From Archangium lipolyticum (GTDB lineage Bacteria > Myxococcota > Myxococcia > Myxococcales > Myxococcaceae), in assembly GCF_024623785.1 (NCBI RefSeq), contig NZ_JANKBZ010000001.1, positions 496,001-560,000 on the forward strand: a DNA stretch of 64,000 nt. Reading direction: 5' to 3'. The notes under the pieces were generated by a model. That model saw only the letters and a program-made list of their open reading frames with translations. It was not told where the DNA came from and did not search any database. Shown one piece after another: positions 1-8,206 of the stretch (positions are counted from its first letter, which is position 1; every line of letters starts with the position of its first letter). Made by a program: the position numbers and the translations under genes.

Positions 1-1
1 G

Positions 2-1066
2 TCCTTCAACGCCACGCCGGGCGTGAGCAAGCTGGAGCCCGTGCGCGTGGTCGACGTCAATGCCCCGGCCGCGGTGGGAGATGGCCTGTGGAACCTGGGG
101 AACAAGTACCTCGGCAAGCGCTCGATGCTGGAGACCTTCATTCCCTGGTCGGAGGCGCGAGGGGTGGCCTTCCTGCCGAAGTGCACCGCCATCAGCTTCA
201 CCAGGTCCGGGCAGCGCGCCGGGTCCGTGCTGGTCCGAACCGTGGGCGGCATGCTCCATCGCATCCGGATCCGGAAGGCGCTCGTGGTGGCGGGTGGAGT
301 CATCGCCAGCAGCCACTTCCTCATGCGCAGCGGAGTGGAGCGGCCGGTAGGCCAGCGGATGAGCTGCAACTTCGCATTGCCCGCCACCCTCGAGCTGGAC
401 CGGGTGGTGGATGCGTTCGACGGGGAGCAGATCACCCTGGGGACGAAGGACTCGCAGAACCGCGCCCTCTTCGAGACCTACTTCAATCCCCCCGGGGCGT
501 TCGCCCTGACGCTCCCGTTCTACTTCGACCGCCACCGCGCGGTGATGGAGCGCTACCGCCACCTCGTCAATTTCGGAGCCCTCGTCGGGTCGGAGTCGAA
601 CGGCGTGCTCGAGCGCCAGCCCTCTCTCATCAACGGCCAGTCCTTCACCTGGAAGTTGGGCCCGAAGGACGAGGAGCACATCCGCTATGCCCTGGGGATG
701 CTGCTGGAGCTCGGCAGGGGCGCGGGGGCCCGTCGCATCGCCCTGCCTACCCGGCCGGGCGTGGAGTTCGAGCCCACCGAGGAGAACATCCGGGAATTCA
801 ACCGGCGGCTCTCCACCTACCGGCTGCGCATGCAGGACCTCCTCGTCAACACGGCACACCCCCAGGGCGGCAATCTCATGGCGGGGCGGCAATCCCTCCA
901 CCGGGACGAGCGGGTGGTGGACGAGGACTTCCGCGTCGTCGGGCTCGACAACGTCTACGTCGTGGATGCTTCCGTGTTCCCCACGAGCATCACGGTCAAC
1001 CCGCAGTGGACGATCATGGCCATGAGCTCCCTGGCGGCCTCCCGGATCCTCCAGGCCCACGCCTGA
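2..1066 (+). CDS. GMC-family FAD-dependent oxidoreductase, C-terminal part (cut by window start)
   Basis: The open frame runs from base 2 without a start codon, so about 354 C-terminal residues are visible. GMC enzymes are flavoproteins oxidising alcohols, sterols or sugars. The C-terminal GMC domain is clear: AHPQGGN-type His motif, then NVYVVDASVFPTSITVNPQ, whose His and Asn correspond to the family's catalytic pair, and a final helix ending in AASRIL. The FAD-binding N-terminus lies outside the window. It stops 48 bases before the end of a convergent cytochrome P450 remnant, which suggests a former oxidative metabolic locus. The substrate cannot be read from the sequence; cholesterol oxidase-like members are one possibility. 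Confidence 0.85.
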   Translation, partial: SFNATPGVSKLEPVRVVDVNAPAAVGDGLWNLGNKYLGKRSMLETFIPWSEARGVAFLPKCTAISFTRSGQRAGSVLVRTVGGMLHRIRIRKALVVAGGVIASSHFLMRSGVERPVGQRMSCNFALPATLELDRVVDAFDGEQITLGTKDSQNRALFETYFNPPGAFALTLPFYFDRHRAVMERYRHLVNFGALVGSESNGVLERQPSLINGQSFTWKLGPKDEEHIRYALGMLLELGRGAGARRIALPTRPGVEFEPTEENIREFNRRLSTYRLRMQDLLVNTAHPQGGNLMAGRQSLHRDERVVDEDFRVVGLDNVYVVDASVFPTSITVNPQWTIMAMSSLAASRILQAHA

Positions 1067-1114
1067 CGAGCAGGGTCTCGCGCCACGTGCCCTCCTCGTG
1101 AGGGTCTCAGCCTC

Positions 1115-1335
1115 TCAGGCCGGGGGCGAGGGTTGCAGATCATGAGACGGGGAGCCCCGGTGCAGGTCGAATCGATCCGGATCCGGGAACTTCCGCTCGT
1201 CTCGATTGGCGGAGGAGAGCAGCGGGAACACCATCGCCCCTCGCGGCACGGTCACTCCCGAGAGGGTGATGTCGCTGGCCGCGATCCGGGATTCGCGAGA
1301 ACTTCTGGCGCCATCAGGTTGATAGGATTCGTCAT
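1115..1335 (-). pseudogene. cytochrome P450 remnant with large internal deletion
   Basis: An ATG at 1335 is preceded by an intact AAGGAG-type ribosome site and encodes MTNPINLMAPEVLANPG, a typical bacterial P450 N-terminus. After about 17 residues the frame breaks, and the +1 frame continues as ESRIAASDITLSGV, then VPRGAMV and ANRDERKFPDPDRFDLHR, the meander region just before the haem-binding loop. Roughly 270 residues (I-helix, ExxR) are missing between the two parts. The Cys haem ligand loop (FGxGxHxCxG) is also absent; the frame ends at SPSHDLQPSPPA. The gene is therefore deleted internally, frameshifted and truncated. It is divergent from the TetR-type gene at 1553, with a perfect operator between them. 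Confidence 0.85.
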
Positions 1336-1522
1336 TGTCTTCTCCTTGTCTGGGTCCACACCTTGATGAGGGCTGCGCGGCCTCTCCACGGACCTGGCAT
1401 CCCCCCTGCCCCCCAGCCCCCTCAGCGGCCCCTCCACTCTCGTCGAAGACAGGTTCAAAAATCCGTCCGCCCTCGTAAACGATTGAAAAGCGCAAAGAGA
1501 GTGTGTTACCCACCCGCCCGCC

Positions 1523-1540
1523 TGAACGAACGTTCGTTCA
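1523..1540. promoter_or_regulatory. 18-bp perfect palindrome, probable TetR operator
   Basis: TGAACGAACGTTCGTTCA is identical to its own reverse complement. It lies 12 bases upstream of the TetR-type gene at 1553 and about 190 bases upstream of the divergent P450 remnant. This length, symmetry and position are typical of TetR-family operators; autoregulation is an inference. Confidence 0.75.
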
Positions 1541-1552
1541 GCAAGGCCGGTC

Positions 1553-2185
1553 ATGCGCACCCTTCCTCGATCACATCTGCAGGCTCAGAAGGCGACCCTT
1601 CCGGCAACGGTGCCCAACGGCACACGGCGGCGAATACTGGAGACGGCCCTGCGGCTCTTCGCGAGCGAGGGGTTTCACGGCACGTCGATCCGGGATGTCG
1701 CGAAGGAGCTGGAGCTCCAACCGAGCGCGCTCTACTCGCACTTCCCCTCCAAGGAGCACATCCTCGCGGAGCTCGTCCAGATTGGCCACGAGGCGCACCA
1801 CGAAGCACTCCGCGGGGCGCTGCTGAACGCGGGCACCGAACCGGCGGAGCAGGTGCGAGCGCTCGTCCGGGTCCACACCCGCCTGCATGCGACCCACCCG
1901 CAGTTGGCGGTCGTGGTGAACGAGGAGATCCACGCCCTGCCACCCGAGCTCGCCGCACCGGCGATGGCACTGCGAAACCAATCCGCCGCCTTCTTGCGCG
2001 AGGTCATCGAGCGCGGCGTGGCGATGGGGCGGTTCTCTCCTCCCCACACGGTTGCCACCGCGGCGGCGATCTCCGCGATGGGCGTGCGTCTCCCGTATTG
2101 GTACGAGCCGGCGGGCACGCTCGATATCGAGACCCTCGCGGATATTCACACCGAGCTGGCGCTCCGAATGTTGGGAGGGCGCTGA
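1553..2185 (+). CDS. TetR/AcrR family transcriptional regulator
   Basis: This 210-residue protein has a TetR N-terminal HTH at about residues 24-70: TRRRILETALRLFASEGFHGTSIRDVAKELELQPSALYSHFPSKEHIL. The rest is a helical ligand-binding domain with no family-specific signature. The ATG at 1553 lies just downstream of the perfect palindrome at 1523-1540, so autorepression is likely. Its natural partner, by divergent orientation, is the P450 gene, which is now a remnant; the regulator itself looks intact. It may still control the M48 protease gene that begins 56 bases downstream on the same strand. Effector unknown. Confidence 0.88.
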   Translation: MRTLPRSHLQAQKATLPATVPNGTRRRILETALRLFASEGFHGTSIRDVAKELELQPSALYSHFPSKEHILAELVQIGHEAHHEALRGALLNAGTEPAEQVRALVRVHTRLHATHPQLAVVVNEEIHALPPELAAPAMALRNQSAAFLREVIERGVAMGRFSPPHTVATAAAISAMGVRLPYWYEPAGTLDIETLADIHTELALRMLGGR

Positions 2186-2241
2186 AACGGGTCCTCGAGA
2201 CCTCGCGGCCCTGGAGAGCGCATGGGCCGCCACCGCCATCC

Positions 2242-3699
2242 ATGAACGACCACGCCATCCAACGCAAAGTCCTCGCTTTCTTGCTGCTGCTCCCTCTTGG
2301 CTTGATGCCCTACTCCGCGCTGCAGTGGTTCCGGGTGATGGAGAGCGAGCAGGACCTGGTGAGGCTGCCACAGCGGCTGGCGCAGCTGCGCAACCCGCCC
2401 GATACCGGTGAGAGCGGCCGTGCGGCGGAGATGAAGCGGATGAGGACGGAGTCGCGTGCCAGCCAGCTCGAGGAGAAGCTGCGCTTTCTCGAGGCTCAGC
2501 GGGGCAGCCTGATGCTGCGCCGCGCATTGTCGACCGCCGTGCTGCTTGGTGAGCTCGGCGCCTTCGTGATGGGCCTGGTCCTCGTGCTGAAGATCCGCGT
2601 CGACAGCCGCCGCGCGCATCGCTCGTTCGATTACCTGCTGAGTCATCTGGGAGCGAGCTTCGATGCGGTGTCGCGGATGCTGCTGTGGCACATCGGTCTG
2701 ATGTTGACGGCGCTGGCCGCCACCGCGCTGTACGAGGCGGTATGGTCATATACCCACTGGTCCACCCACGGTTTCGTGGCGGTGGTGTTCACCTTGCCGT
2801 GGTGGGGCGCGAGCTGGGCTACCACCTGGCTATTCTTCCGCGCCCGCCGCGAGCTTGCGCCCCTGGAATCCTCGAGCGTGGACGTGCTCGGCCGGGTGCA
2901 GGCGCGCGACGACGCGCCAGGGCTGTGGAAGTGGGTCGACGGCATCGCCAGCAAGCTCGACGTGCCGCGGCCGGACCATATCGTGGTCGGCCTGGTCAAT
3001 GGCTTCTTCGTCACCAGCACGCCGGTGCGGGTCGAGCCGCAGCAGCTCATGCTGAATGGCCGCACGCTGTATATCCCACTGACCTTCGCCAGTGTGCTGA
3101 GCCAGGCCGAGACAGCCGCGATCATCGGCCACGAGCTCGGGCATTTCTCGCACCAAGACACCGACCATGGCGCACAGCTGTCGCCGCTGTACCAGCGCAT
3201 GCGGCAGAAGATCGCCGTGCTGCTGCAGCAGGACGAGGAGCATCCGAGCTGGTTCAACCGTCCCGCCATCTGGGCCTCGGTGTACTACCTCGACCAGTTC
3301 GACCGCGCCTATCACCACTGGAGCCGCCAGCAGGAACTCGCCGCGGATCAGGTCGGCGCGCGCGTCGGGGGCCCCGCCGTGTGTGCCTCGGCGCTGATCC
3401 GGGTGACCGCGGTGTCCGAGGTGATTGATCAACTGCTGGCCGATCCGCGGCTGCGGGGGAGCAACCTGATCCAGGCCCTGCTGGAACGGCTTCGGCGGAC
3501 CGAGCTGACACTGACCCAGGAGACGCTGGAACACACCATCGCCCACCCGGTCGATACCCATCCCCCGACCCGTACGCGGCTCGAGGCCCTCGTCGAATCG
3601 CTCGACCCGGACCTGCTGCGGCAAGCCACTCGCAAGCCCGGTGAGGCGGAGACCTCATGGTTCACGCGAATGCTGGCCAGCCGCACACAGGCCGCCTGA
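2242..3699 (+). CDS. M48-family membrane zinc metalloprotease
   Basis: This 485-residue protein has an N-terminal hydrophobic segment (about residues 10-28), a predicted coiled linker, two or three more membrane segments before residue 200, and a cytoplasmic or membrane-associated M48 catalytic domain. The zinc motif HELGH is at residues 297-301, and the third ligand is probably E365 in QQELAAD. Family members (HtpX, Ste24/Oma1-like) degrade membrane or misfolded proteins. The ATG at 2242 is chosen because it opens directly into the hydrophobic segment; upstream in-frame sequence belongs to the TetR region. Followed 32 bases later by a small membrane protein gene, probably co-transcribed. Substrate unknown. 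Confidence 0.87.
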   Translation: MNDHAIQRKVLAFLLLLPLGLMPYSALQWFRVMESEQDLVRLPQRLAQLRNPPDTGESGRAAEMKRMRTESRASQLEEKLRFLEAQRGSLMLRRALSTAVLLGELGAFVMGLVLVLKIRVDSRRAHRSFDYLLSHLGASFDAVSRMLLWHIGLMLTALAATALYEAVWSYTHWSTHGFVAVVFTLPWWGASWATTWLFFRARRELAPLESSSVDVLGRVQARDDAPGLWKWVDGIASKLDVPRPDHIVVGLVNGFFVTSTPVRVEPQQLMLNGRTLYIPLTFASVLSQAETAAIIGHELGHFSHQDTDHGAQLSPLYQRMRQKIAVLLQQDEEHPSWFNRPAIWASVYYLDQFDRAYHHWSRQQELAADQVGARVGGPAVCASALIRVTAVSEVIDQLLADPRLRGSNLIQALLERLRRTELTLTQETLEHTIAHPVDTHPPTRTRLEALVESLDPDLLRQATRKPGEAETSWFTRMLASRTQAA

Positions 3700-3731
3700 A
3701 ACCCTCTCATTCTTCCCCAAGGAAGCTTCCC

Positions 3732-4400
3732 ATGTCCAAATCCCGATCCCCCGACGCCATCCAGAACCTGGCGCAGTCGCTCAGCGAAGACTTCGCCCAT
3801 CACAGCAAGGCCGAGCGGGCCGAGGCGATCCGTGAGCTCAAGCAGATCATCGCCAACGCGCCCGAGCGCAGCGAGTTCCGCGATACCAAGAAGTTCTTCT
3901 ACCGCGGCCCGGTGTTCGGCGTGGCGCCGCTGGCGCTGGCGATCTACATGATGAAGACGCAGGCGTCGCCGAGTTGGGGCATGATCGCCTTCCTGCTGGC
4001 GCTGGCGCTGTTCGGTGTGGTGCTCGCCTACCAGCATCGCAATGATGGCGCCACGCCACACATGGTGCTGACCCGCACCGAGCTGCAGGTGACCAATCTG
4101 TCCGCGCCGCTGCCGCTGGTCGAGGTCAACGGCCTGGAGATCGCCGAGCTGTCGCAGACCTGGATCAACTTCCATGTCGGCGAGAACACTTCCCTGCCCA
4201 CCGCGACCCGATTGCGCGGCCTGCTGGTGTCGCAGGCGGTGGTGTTCCCCAAGGGCAAGAAGCGCCGCATCGCGGTGAGCATGGCCGGCATCAAGGTCAA
4301 CGGCGAGAAGCTCGACTGGGATGAGACCCTGGCACTGATCGAGCGACATCTGCAGGCCGCCCACGCGACCGCTGAGCTTCAGGCGCTCCAGGCTGGCTGA
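3732..4400 (+). CDS. membrane protein with PH-like domain, partner of the M48 protease
   Basis: The 222-residue product starts at an ATG with AAGGA ribosome site and has a charged N-terminal helix (residues 1-50), two adjacent membrane segments around residues 60-100 separated by a short polar turn, and a soluble C-terminal beta-rich half. TPHMVLTRTELQVTN and later strands resemble the bacterial PH-like domains that follow two membrane helices in several small membrane proteins. No catalytic motif is seen. It sits 32 bases after the M48 gene on the same strand, so a role as adaptor or substrate of that protease is a reasonable inference. I do not recognise a named family. Confidence 0.6.
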   Translation: MSKSRSPDAIQNLAQSLSEDFAHHSKAERAEAIRELKQIIANAPERSEFRDTKKFFYRGPVFGVAPLALAIYMMKTQASPSWGMIAFLLALALFGVVLAYQHRNDGATPHMVLTRTELQVTNLSAPLPLVEVNGLEIAELSQTWINFHVGENTSLPTATRLRGLLVSQAVVFPKGKKRRIAVSMAGIKVNGEKLDWDETLALIERHLQAAHATAELQALQAG

Positions 4401-4581
4401 GCCCGTTGCTCCCTCAGGCCACATTGGCCTTCTGCGGGAACTTCGACTGGTTGAATCCGGCTGCTGACTCCTCAGCCAGACTCGACCTCGCAAGCGCGCC
4501 CGTTCGTCCTTTTCCCATCGCGGGCACTCTCTATCTGTGGGGGTCGAGGCCCTTTACGAGCGAGGGACGGAGAGGAAAGCC

Positions 4582-5439
4582 ATGAGCTGCACCACCCAAC
4601 AGTCCGAAGTCACCGCCCTGCGGAACCGTCGCAATGAGCAGCTGAAGCTGCTGGAGAGTCTCCCCCACAACGCGGGATACGAGGCCGCGAGCGCGGAACT
4701 CGACCGCATCGAGGCCGACCTCGCGGAGGCCGAGGCGGCCCTCAAACTGTGCCAGGACCAGGAGGCACAGGCCGCCAACCCCGTCCCCAAGCCGGTCTCG
4801 GCCAAGGTCGACAAGATCCAGTGCCACGACGTCAGCAAGGAGGTCGGCCACGACGAGCCGTACCTGCTCATCGCCACGTTCGACATGACCGACGCCGTCA
4901 ACCTGGGAGTCGTCGGCGTGACGTTCCCGGACATCAACGTGCTGAAGATCGGTCCGTGGATCGGCGTCGATGCGGGCGAGACGCACTACACCTCCCACCT
5001 CTCGTCGGCCAACCGCCCGAACTTCTGGGATCTCGACAGCGGCCCCCGCCCGATCGCCCACCCTCAGGACGTCATCTTTCTCGTGGCGATGTGCGAGAAC
5101 GACGGATCGAGCCCTGACGCCATCCGCGGTAGGGTGCGCACGGACCTGCTCGCCGCCCGCGCCCCCAACACCAACAGGTCCTACAGCGCCTACGTCACGG
5201 CGATGATCAGCAACATGACGGGAAGCATCGAGACGAACCGCCTCCTGGGCCTCGATCCGCTCAATCCCAACGAGGACGACCTCGTCGAGACGGTCAAGCA
5301 CCTGGCCCTCACCGCCGCTGACATCGACCGGCTCAACAAAGACCTCCTGCCGGTCGTCAAGACGCTGCGGTTCACGCAGCGCCGCGGCGATGGCAACGTG
5401 ACGAACGACTACACGGTCACGTTCTCTTTCACGGTCTGA
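4582..5439 (+). CDS. hypothetical protein with N-terminal coiled coil
   Basis: The chosen ATG at 4582 has a good GAGAGGAAA ribosome site; an in-frame GTG further upstream would add 15 residues. The product is 285 residues. Residues about 8-65 form a heptad-rich coiled coil (ALRNRRNEQLKLLE, then AELDRIEADLAEAEAAL). The remainder looks like a beta-rich globular domain with DPYLLIATFD-like strands and a C-terminal NDYTVTFSFTV strand. There is no signal peptide, membrane segment or recognisable catalytic motif. It stands alone between the M48 pair and a small lipoprotein gene. I do not recognise the family; function unknown. Confidence 0.6.
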   Translation: MSCTTQQSEVTALRNRRNEQLKLLESLPHNAGYEAASAELDRIEADLAEAEAALKLCQDQEAQAANPVPKPVSAKVDKIQCHDVSKEVGHDEPYLLIATFDMTDAVNLGVVGVTFPDINVLKIGPWIGVDAGETHYTSHLSSANRPNFWDLDSGPRPIAHPQDVIFLVAMCENDGSSPDAIRGRVRTDLLAARAPNTNRSYSAYVTAMISNMTGSIETNRLLGLDPLNPNEDDLVETVKHLALTAADIDRLNKDLLPVVKTLRFTQRRGDGNVTNDYTVTFSFTV

Positions 5440-5588
5440 AGGTCGGCCAACAGTCCGTTCCGCAATCTCAAACACTGAGAACGCTGGGCACGGAGCTTTG
5501 CAGTGACATCGCGAGTTTCAGGGAAGCCTTGACCGGCACTTCCGTACGCTGTTGCATTCGCACATCACCAGCGAAAAGGAGTGTCATC

Positions 5589-5840
5589 ATGTTTCTTCGT
5601 GGGCTCGCGATGGTCGCCGTCGTTTCTGTCTTCGGGATGGGCTGTGGTGGAGCGGAAGTGACGGAGGAAGGCTCGGAGCTCGGTCAGGACTCCGCCGAGC
5701 TCATCCAGAGCTGTGAGTATCTCCAGGGCCGCGTCTGTCGTCCGGAAGCGGAGTTGGGCTGCCAGTGGGCCAATGGCACCTTTGGCGAGTGCTTCTGCCA
5801 GAACATCCCCTCCAACAAGTGGGTCTGCCTGTCCCAGTAA
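5589..5840 (+). CDS. small Cys-rich lipoprotein
   Basis: An 83-residue product starting at ATG 5589 with an AAGGAG ribosome site seven bases upstream. The signal peptide is MFLRGLAMVAVVSVFGMGC, with the lipobox Cys at residue 19. After an acidic linker, the mature C-terminal half carries six cysteines (CEYLQGRVC, LGCQW, GECFC, WVC), which probably form three disulfides in the periplasm or at the outer membrane. No neighbours share its direction closely. Such small Cys-rich lipoproteins are common in myxobacteria and mostly uncharacterised. Confidence 0.75.
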   Translation: MFLRGLAMVAVVSVFGMGCGGAEVTEEGSELGQDSAELIQSCEYLQGRVCRPEAELGCQWANGTFGECFCQNIPSNKWVCLSQ

Positions 5841-5898
5841 GGCTCGTGACCGGCCGCCTCTTGGGAGGGCCGCTGACGACGGGCGAGCCGGGTCGGGT

Positions 5899-6531
5899 CT
5901 ACCGGCTCGCTTCCGTCAGTGATTGCCACGCCTTCATGGCGAGCCGGGCCGTGGCCCGCAGATCCTCGCGGGTCGCTCCGTCACGGGCCTGGATGGACAT
6001 CGCCTGCTGGACGCCCACGTAGAACCGGGCGATGGGCAGTGGATCCACGTTTCGTGGAAGCTCTCCTTCGGCCATGGCGCGCTCGATGCGCTCGCGGACG
6101 CGCTGAAGCACATGGGCGCGTTTCTCCACGATGAGCGCCTTCAGTCCGGCATGGCCCTCGTCCCCCGGGGAGGCGAGCGTCACCATGCATCCCAGGGGTT
6201 TTCCGGACCTGGTCAGGACATCGGCGGACCTGAGCAGCCAATCCTCGATCGCGCCATGCGCGGTCGGAGCCTCGGAGAACCCGCCCCAGACGAGGGGACC
6301 ATGGGTCTCTTCGTACTGTTCCAGGGCCGCCTCATAGAGGGCTTCCTTGCCGCCGAACGCCGCATAGAGGCTGGGCGAGTTGATCCCCATGGCCGCGCAC
6401 AGCTCCGCGATGGACGTCGCGGTGTAGCCCTTGCTCCAGAACAGCTCCATCGCGGCGCACAGCGCCGCCTCCCGGTCGAACTCTCTTGGGCGGCCGCGCT
6501 TGGGCACCCGCTTTTCTGTAGTGGTCGGCAC
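5899..6531 (-). CDS. TetR family regulator, divergent from SDR gene
   Basis: This 210-residue protein begins at a GTG preceded by AAGGGG eight bases upstream. The N-terminal basic segment RGRPREFDRE leads into a TetR HTH (ALCAAMELFWSKGYTATSI, then GINSPSLYAAFGGKEALY), followed by a TetR_C-like helical domain including GCMVTLAS. Members with this layout often sense electrophiles or small aromatics. It is divergent from an SDR oxidoreductase starting 67 bases away, and inverted-repeat arms in the shared intergenic region (6522-6579) suggest that it represses both genes. Confidence 0.87.
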   Translation of the reverse strand: MPTTTEKRVPKRGRPREFDREAALCAAMELFWSKGYTATSIAELCAAMGINSPSLYAAFGGKEALYEAALEQYEETHGPLVWGGFSEAPTAHGAIEDWLLRSADVLTRSGKPLGCMVTLASPGDEGHAGLKALIVEKRAHVLQRVRERIERAMAEGELPRNVDPLPIARFYVGVQQAMSIQARDGATREDLRATARLAMKAWQSLTEASR

Positions 6532-6579
6532 AAAAACCCCTTGACGCTCCTATCTCCATCGAGGATTTTGTGTCGACCA
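6522..6579. promoter_or_regulatory. inverted repeat flanking a divergent promoter (candidate TetR operator)
   Basis: TGGTCGGCACAAAA at 6522-6535 and TTTTGTGTCGACCA at 6566-6579 are inverted repeats matching at 13 of 14 positions, with 30 bases between arms. The left arm covers the GTG start of the TetR gene; the interval contains TTGACG (6541-6546), which could serve as a -35 element for the SDR gene. The arrangement suits a repressor acting on both directions. Confidence 0.55.
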
Positions 6580-6597
6580 TCACAGAAAGGGAACAGC

Positions 6598-7338
6598 ATG
6601 TCGAAGCTTGCTGGCAAGAAGGCGCTCGTCACCGGGGCCAGTCGTGGAATCGGTGCGGCGATCGCGCGAAGGCTCGCGGCGGAGGGCGCGGATATCGCCT
6701 TCACCTATCAGCGCTCGGCCGAAGCAGCCCAAGCGCTTGCAGGGGAGATCGAGGCGCTCGGGAGGAAGGTCATCGCCCTGCGGGCCGACAGCGCCGATCC
6801 CGCGGCCGTGCAGCATTCCGTCTCGGCGACGGTCGAACAGCTTGGCGGTCTGGACATCCTCGTCAACAACGCGGGCATCGCCCGGAGAGGTCCGCTCGAG
6901 GAGATGGCGCTCGAGGACATCGACGCGCTTCTGAACGTCAACATCCGGGCGGTCGTGCTGGCCACGCGGGCGGCCATCCCGCACCTGCCTCGTGGCGGTC
7001 GCATCGTCAACATCGGCAGCAATCTCGCCGAGCGCGTGGCCTATGGTGGCGTCACGGTGTACTCCATGACCAAGTCGGCGTTGGTTTCGCTGACCAAGGG
7101 CCTGGCTCGGGATCTGGGGCCACGGGGGATTGCCGTGACCCTGGTCAACCCCGGCTCGACCGACACCGACATGAACCCGGCGCACGGACCGAGAGCCGAG
7201 AAGCAGCTCGGACTCAGCGCCGTGGGGCACTATGGCAAGTCGGAGGACATCGCGGCCGCGGTCGCATTCCTCGTCGGGCCGGACGCCACTCATGTCACGG
7301 GGACCAGCCTCACGGTGGATGGGGGACAGAACGCCTGA
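6598..7338 (+). CDS. short-chain dehydrogenase/reductase, FabG-like
   Basis: A 246-residue classical SDR. Visible elements are the NAD(P)-binding TGASRGIG at residues 12-19, NNAG at 90-93, catalytic Ser near 141 (NIGSN), YSMTK with Tyr155 and Lys159, and the C-terminal GTSLTVDGGQNA. The start ATG has a AGAAAGGGAA ribosome site. These enzymes reduce or oxidise carbonyl/hydroxyl groups with NAD(P); the sequence fits 3-oxoacyl-reductase-like SDRs that are usually induced with their TetR repressor. It is divergent from such a regulator and is followed by a strong hairpin at 7355. True substrate unknown; a housekeeping FabG role is unlikely from the context. Confidence 0.9.
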   Translation: MSKLAGKKALVTGASRGIGAAIARRLAAEGADIAFTYQRSAEAAQALAGEIEALGRKVIALRADSADPAAVQHSVSATVEQLGGLDILVNNAGIARRGPLEEMALEDIDALLNVNIRAVVLATRAAIPHLPRGGRIVNIGSNLAERVAYGGVTVYSMTKSALVSLTKGLARDLGPRGIAVTLVNPGSTDTDMNPAHGPRAEKQLGLSAVGHYGKSEDIAAAVAFLVGPDATHVTGTSLTVDGGQNA

Positions 7339-7354
7339 ACCCGCGGAAACACGA

Positions 7355-7389
7355 ACGCCCCGCCCGGTGGGTAGACCGGAGCGGGGCGT
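7355..7389. terminator. GC-rich hairpin between convergent SDR and rplC genes
   Basis: ACGCCCCGC CCGGT pairs with ACCGGAGCGGGGCGT with a single bulge and a six-base loop. It lies between the ends of two converging genes. No clear T-tract follows on either side, so termination is inferred from strength and position. Confidence 0.6.
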
Positions 7390-7488
7390 CGGAATGGGGG
7401 CCCTGTGGCGGTGCCTGGAGGCTCGGTAGGACGAGTGACCCGGCCCTCCCCCTGGGCGAGGGAGGGAGCACACACGGGGCCTACGGCA

Positions 7489-8172
7489 TTACTTCGCGGC
7501 GGCGGTGCGGGCGGCCTTGTGCTGATCGCGCAGGGCGACCTTGATGCTCGGGCGCACCACGATGATGCCGTCGTTGTGGCCGGGGATGGAGCCCTTGATG
7601 AGCAGCAGGCCCTTCTCCACGTCCACGTCCACCACGGTCAGGTTCTGGGTGGTGACCTGCTCCACGCCGTAGTGACCGGGCAGCTTCTTGTTGGGGTACA
7701 CGCGGCCGGGCGTCTTACGCTGACCGATGGCGCCCGGGTGACGGCGGTACTCGTGGGTACCACGCGTGGCCGTCTGCGAGCCCTTGAAGCTCCAGCGCTT
7801 CATGACGCCCTGGAAGCCACGGCCCTTGGTGATGCCCGTCACGTCGACCAGCTGGCCCTTCGCGAACAGGTCCGCCTTCACGGCGTCGCCCACGTTGTAG
7901 CCCGCGGCCTCCTCCGCGCTCACCCGGAACTCCTTCAGGTGACGGCGCAGCGGGGCATTGCCCTTCTTGAAGAAGCCCAGCTGCGGCTTGTTCAGGCTCT
8001 TCTCGCGGATCTCCCCGAAGCCCAGCGTCACCGCCGAGTACTGATCCTTCTCCGGAGTCCGCTTGCCCACGACCTGGCAGGTGTTGACGTCGACCACCGT
8101 CACGGGAACGAGGTTACCCTCCTCGTTGAACACCTGGGTCATTCCGATCTTCTTGCCAATGAGACCCTTCAC
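7489..8172 (-). CDS. rplC: 50S ribosomal protein L3
   Basis: The 227-residue product has the diagnostic L3 start (MKGLIGKKIGMTQVF), the central GRGFQGVMKRW motif, and the loop HPGAIGQRKTPGRVYPNKK that reaches the peptidyl-transferase centre; the Gln in IGQ is the residue methylated by PrmB in E. coli. The start is a GTG with GAGGAC just upstream. L3 normally sits in the S10 operon between rpsJ and rplD. Here it is alone: an SDR gene converges from one side and a hypothetical coiled-coil gene lies upstream. It is either a relocated gene or a second copy. The Ala/Lys-rich C-terminal tail is a little longer than in E. coli (209 residues). Confidence 0.95.
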   Translation of the reverse strand: MKGLIGKKIGMTQVFNEEGNLVPVTVVDVNTCQVVGKRTPEKDQYSAVTLGFGEIREKSLNKPQLGFFKKGNAPLRRHLKEFRVSAEEAAGYNVGDAVKADLFAKGQLVDVTGITKGRGFQGVMKRWSFKGSQTATRGTHEYRRHPGAIGQRKTPGRVYPNKKLPGHYGVEQVTTQNLTVVDVDVEKGLLLIKGSIPGHNDGIIVVRPSIKVALRDQHKAARTAAAK

Positions 8173-8189
8173 GTCGTCCTCACAACTCG

Positions 8190-8206
8190 CGCCAATTGCG
8201 CGAAAA
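8190..8206. repeat. short palindrome upstream of rplC
   Basis: TCGCGC and GCGCGA flank a five-base CAATT centre 18-34 bases upstream of the rplC start. It may be part of a leader hairpin or operator; nothing else supports a role. Confidence 0.3.

Noticed and set aside
1363-2241. An in-frame extension of the M48 protease by about 290 residues upstream
   Set aside because: It runs through the TetR gene and operator in another frame, is Arg/Pro-rich, and the membrane protein start at 2242 fits better.
5468-5520. A sigma-54-like sequence (GGGCACGGAGCTTTGC) before the small lipoprotein
   Set aside because: The GG to GC spacing is one base too long, which normally abolishes sigma-54 recognition.
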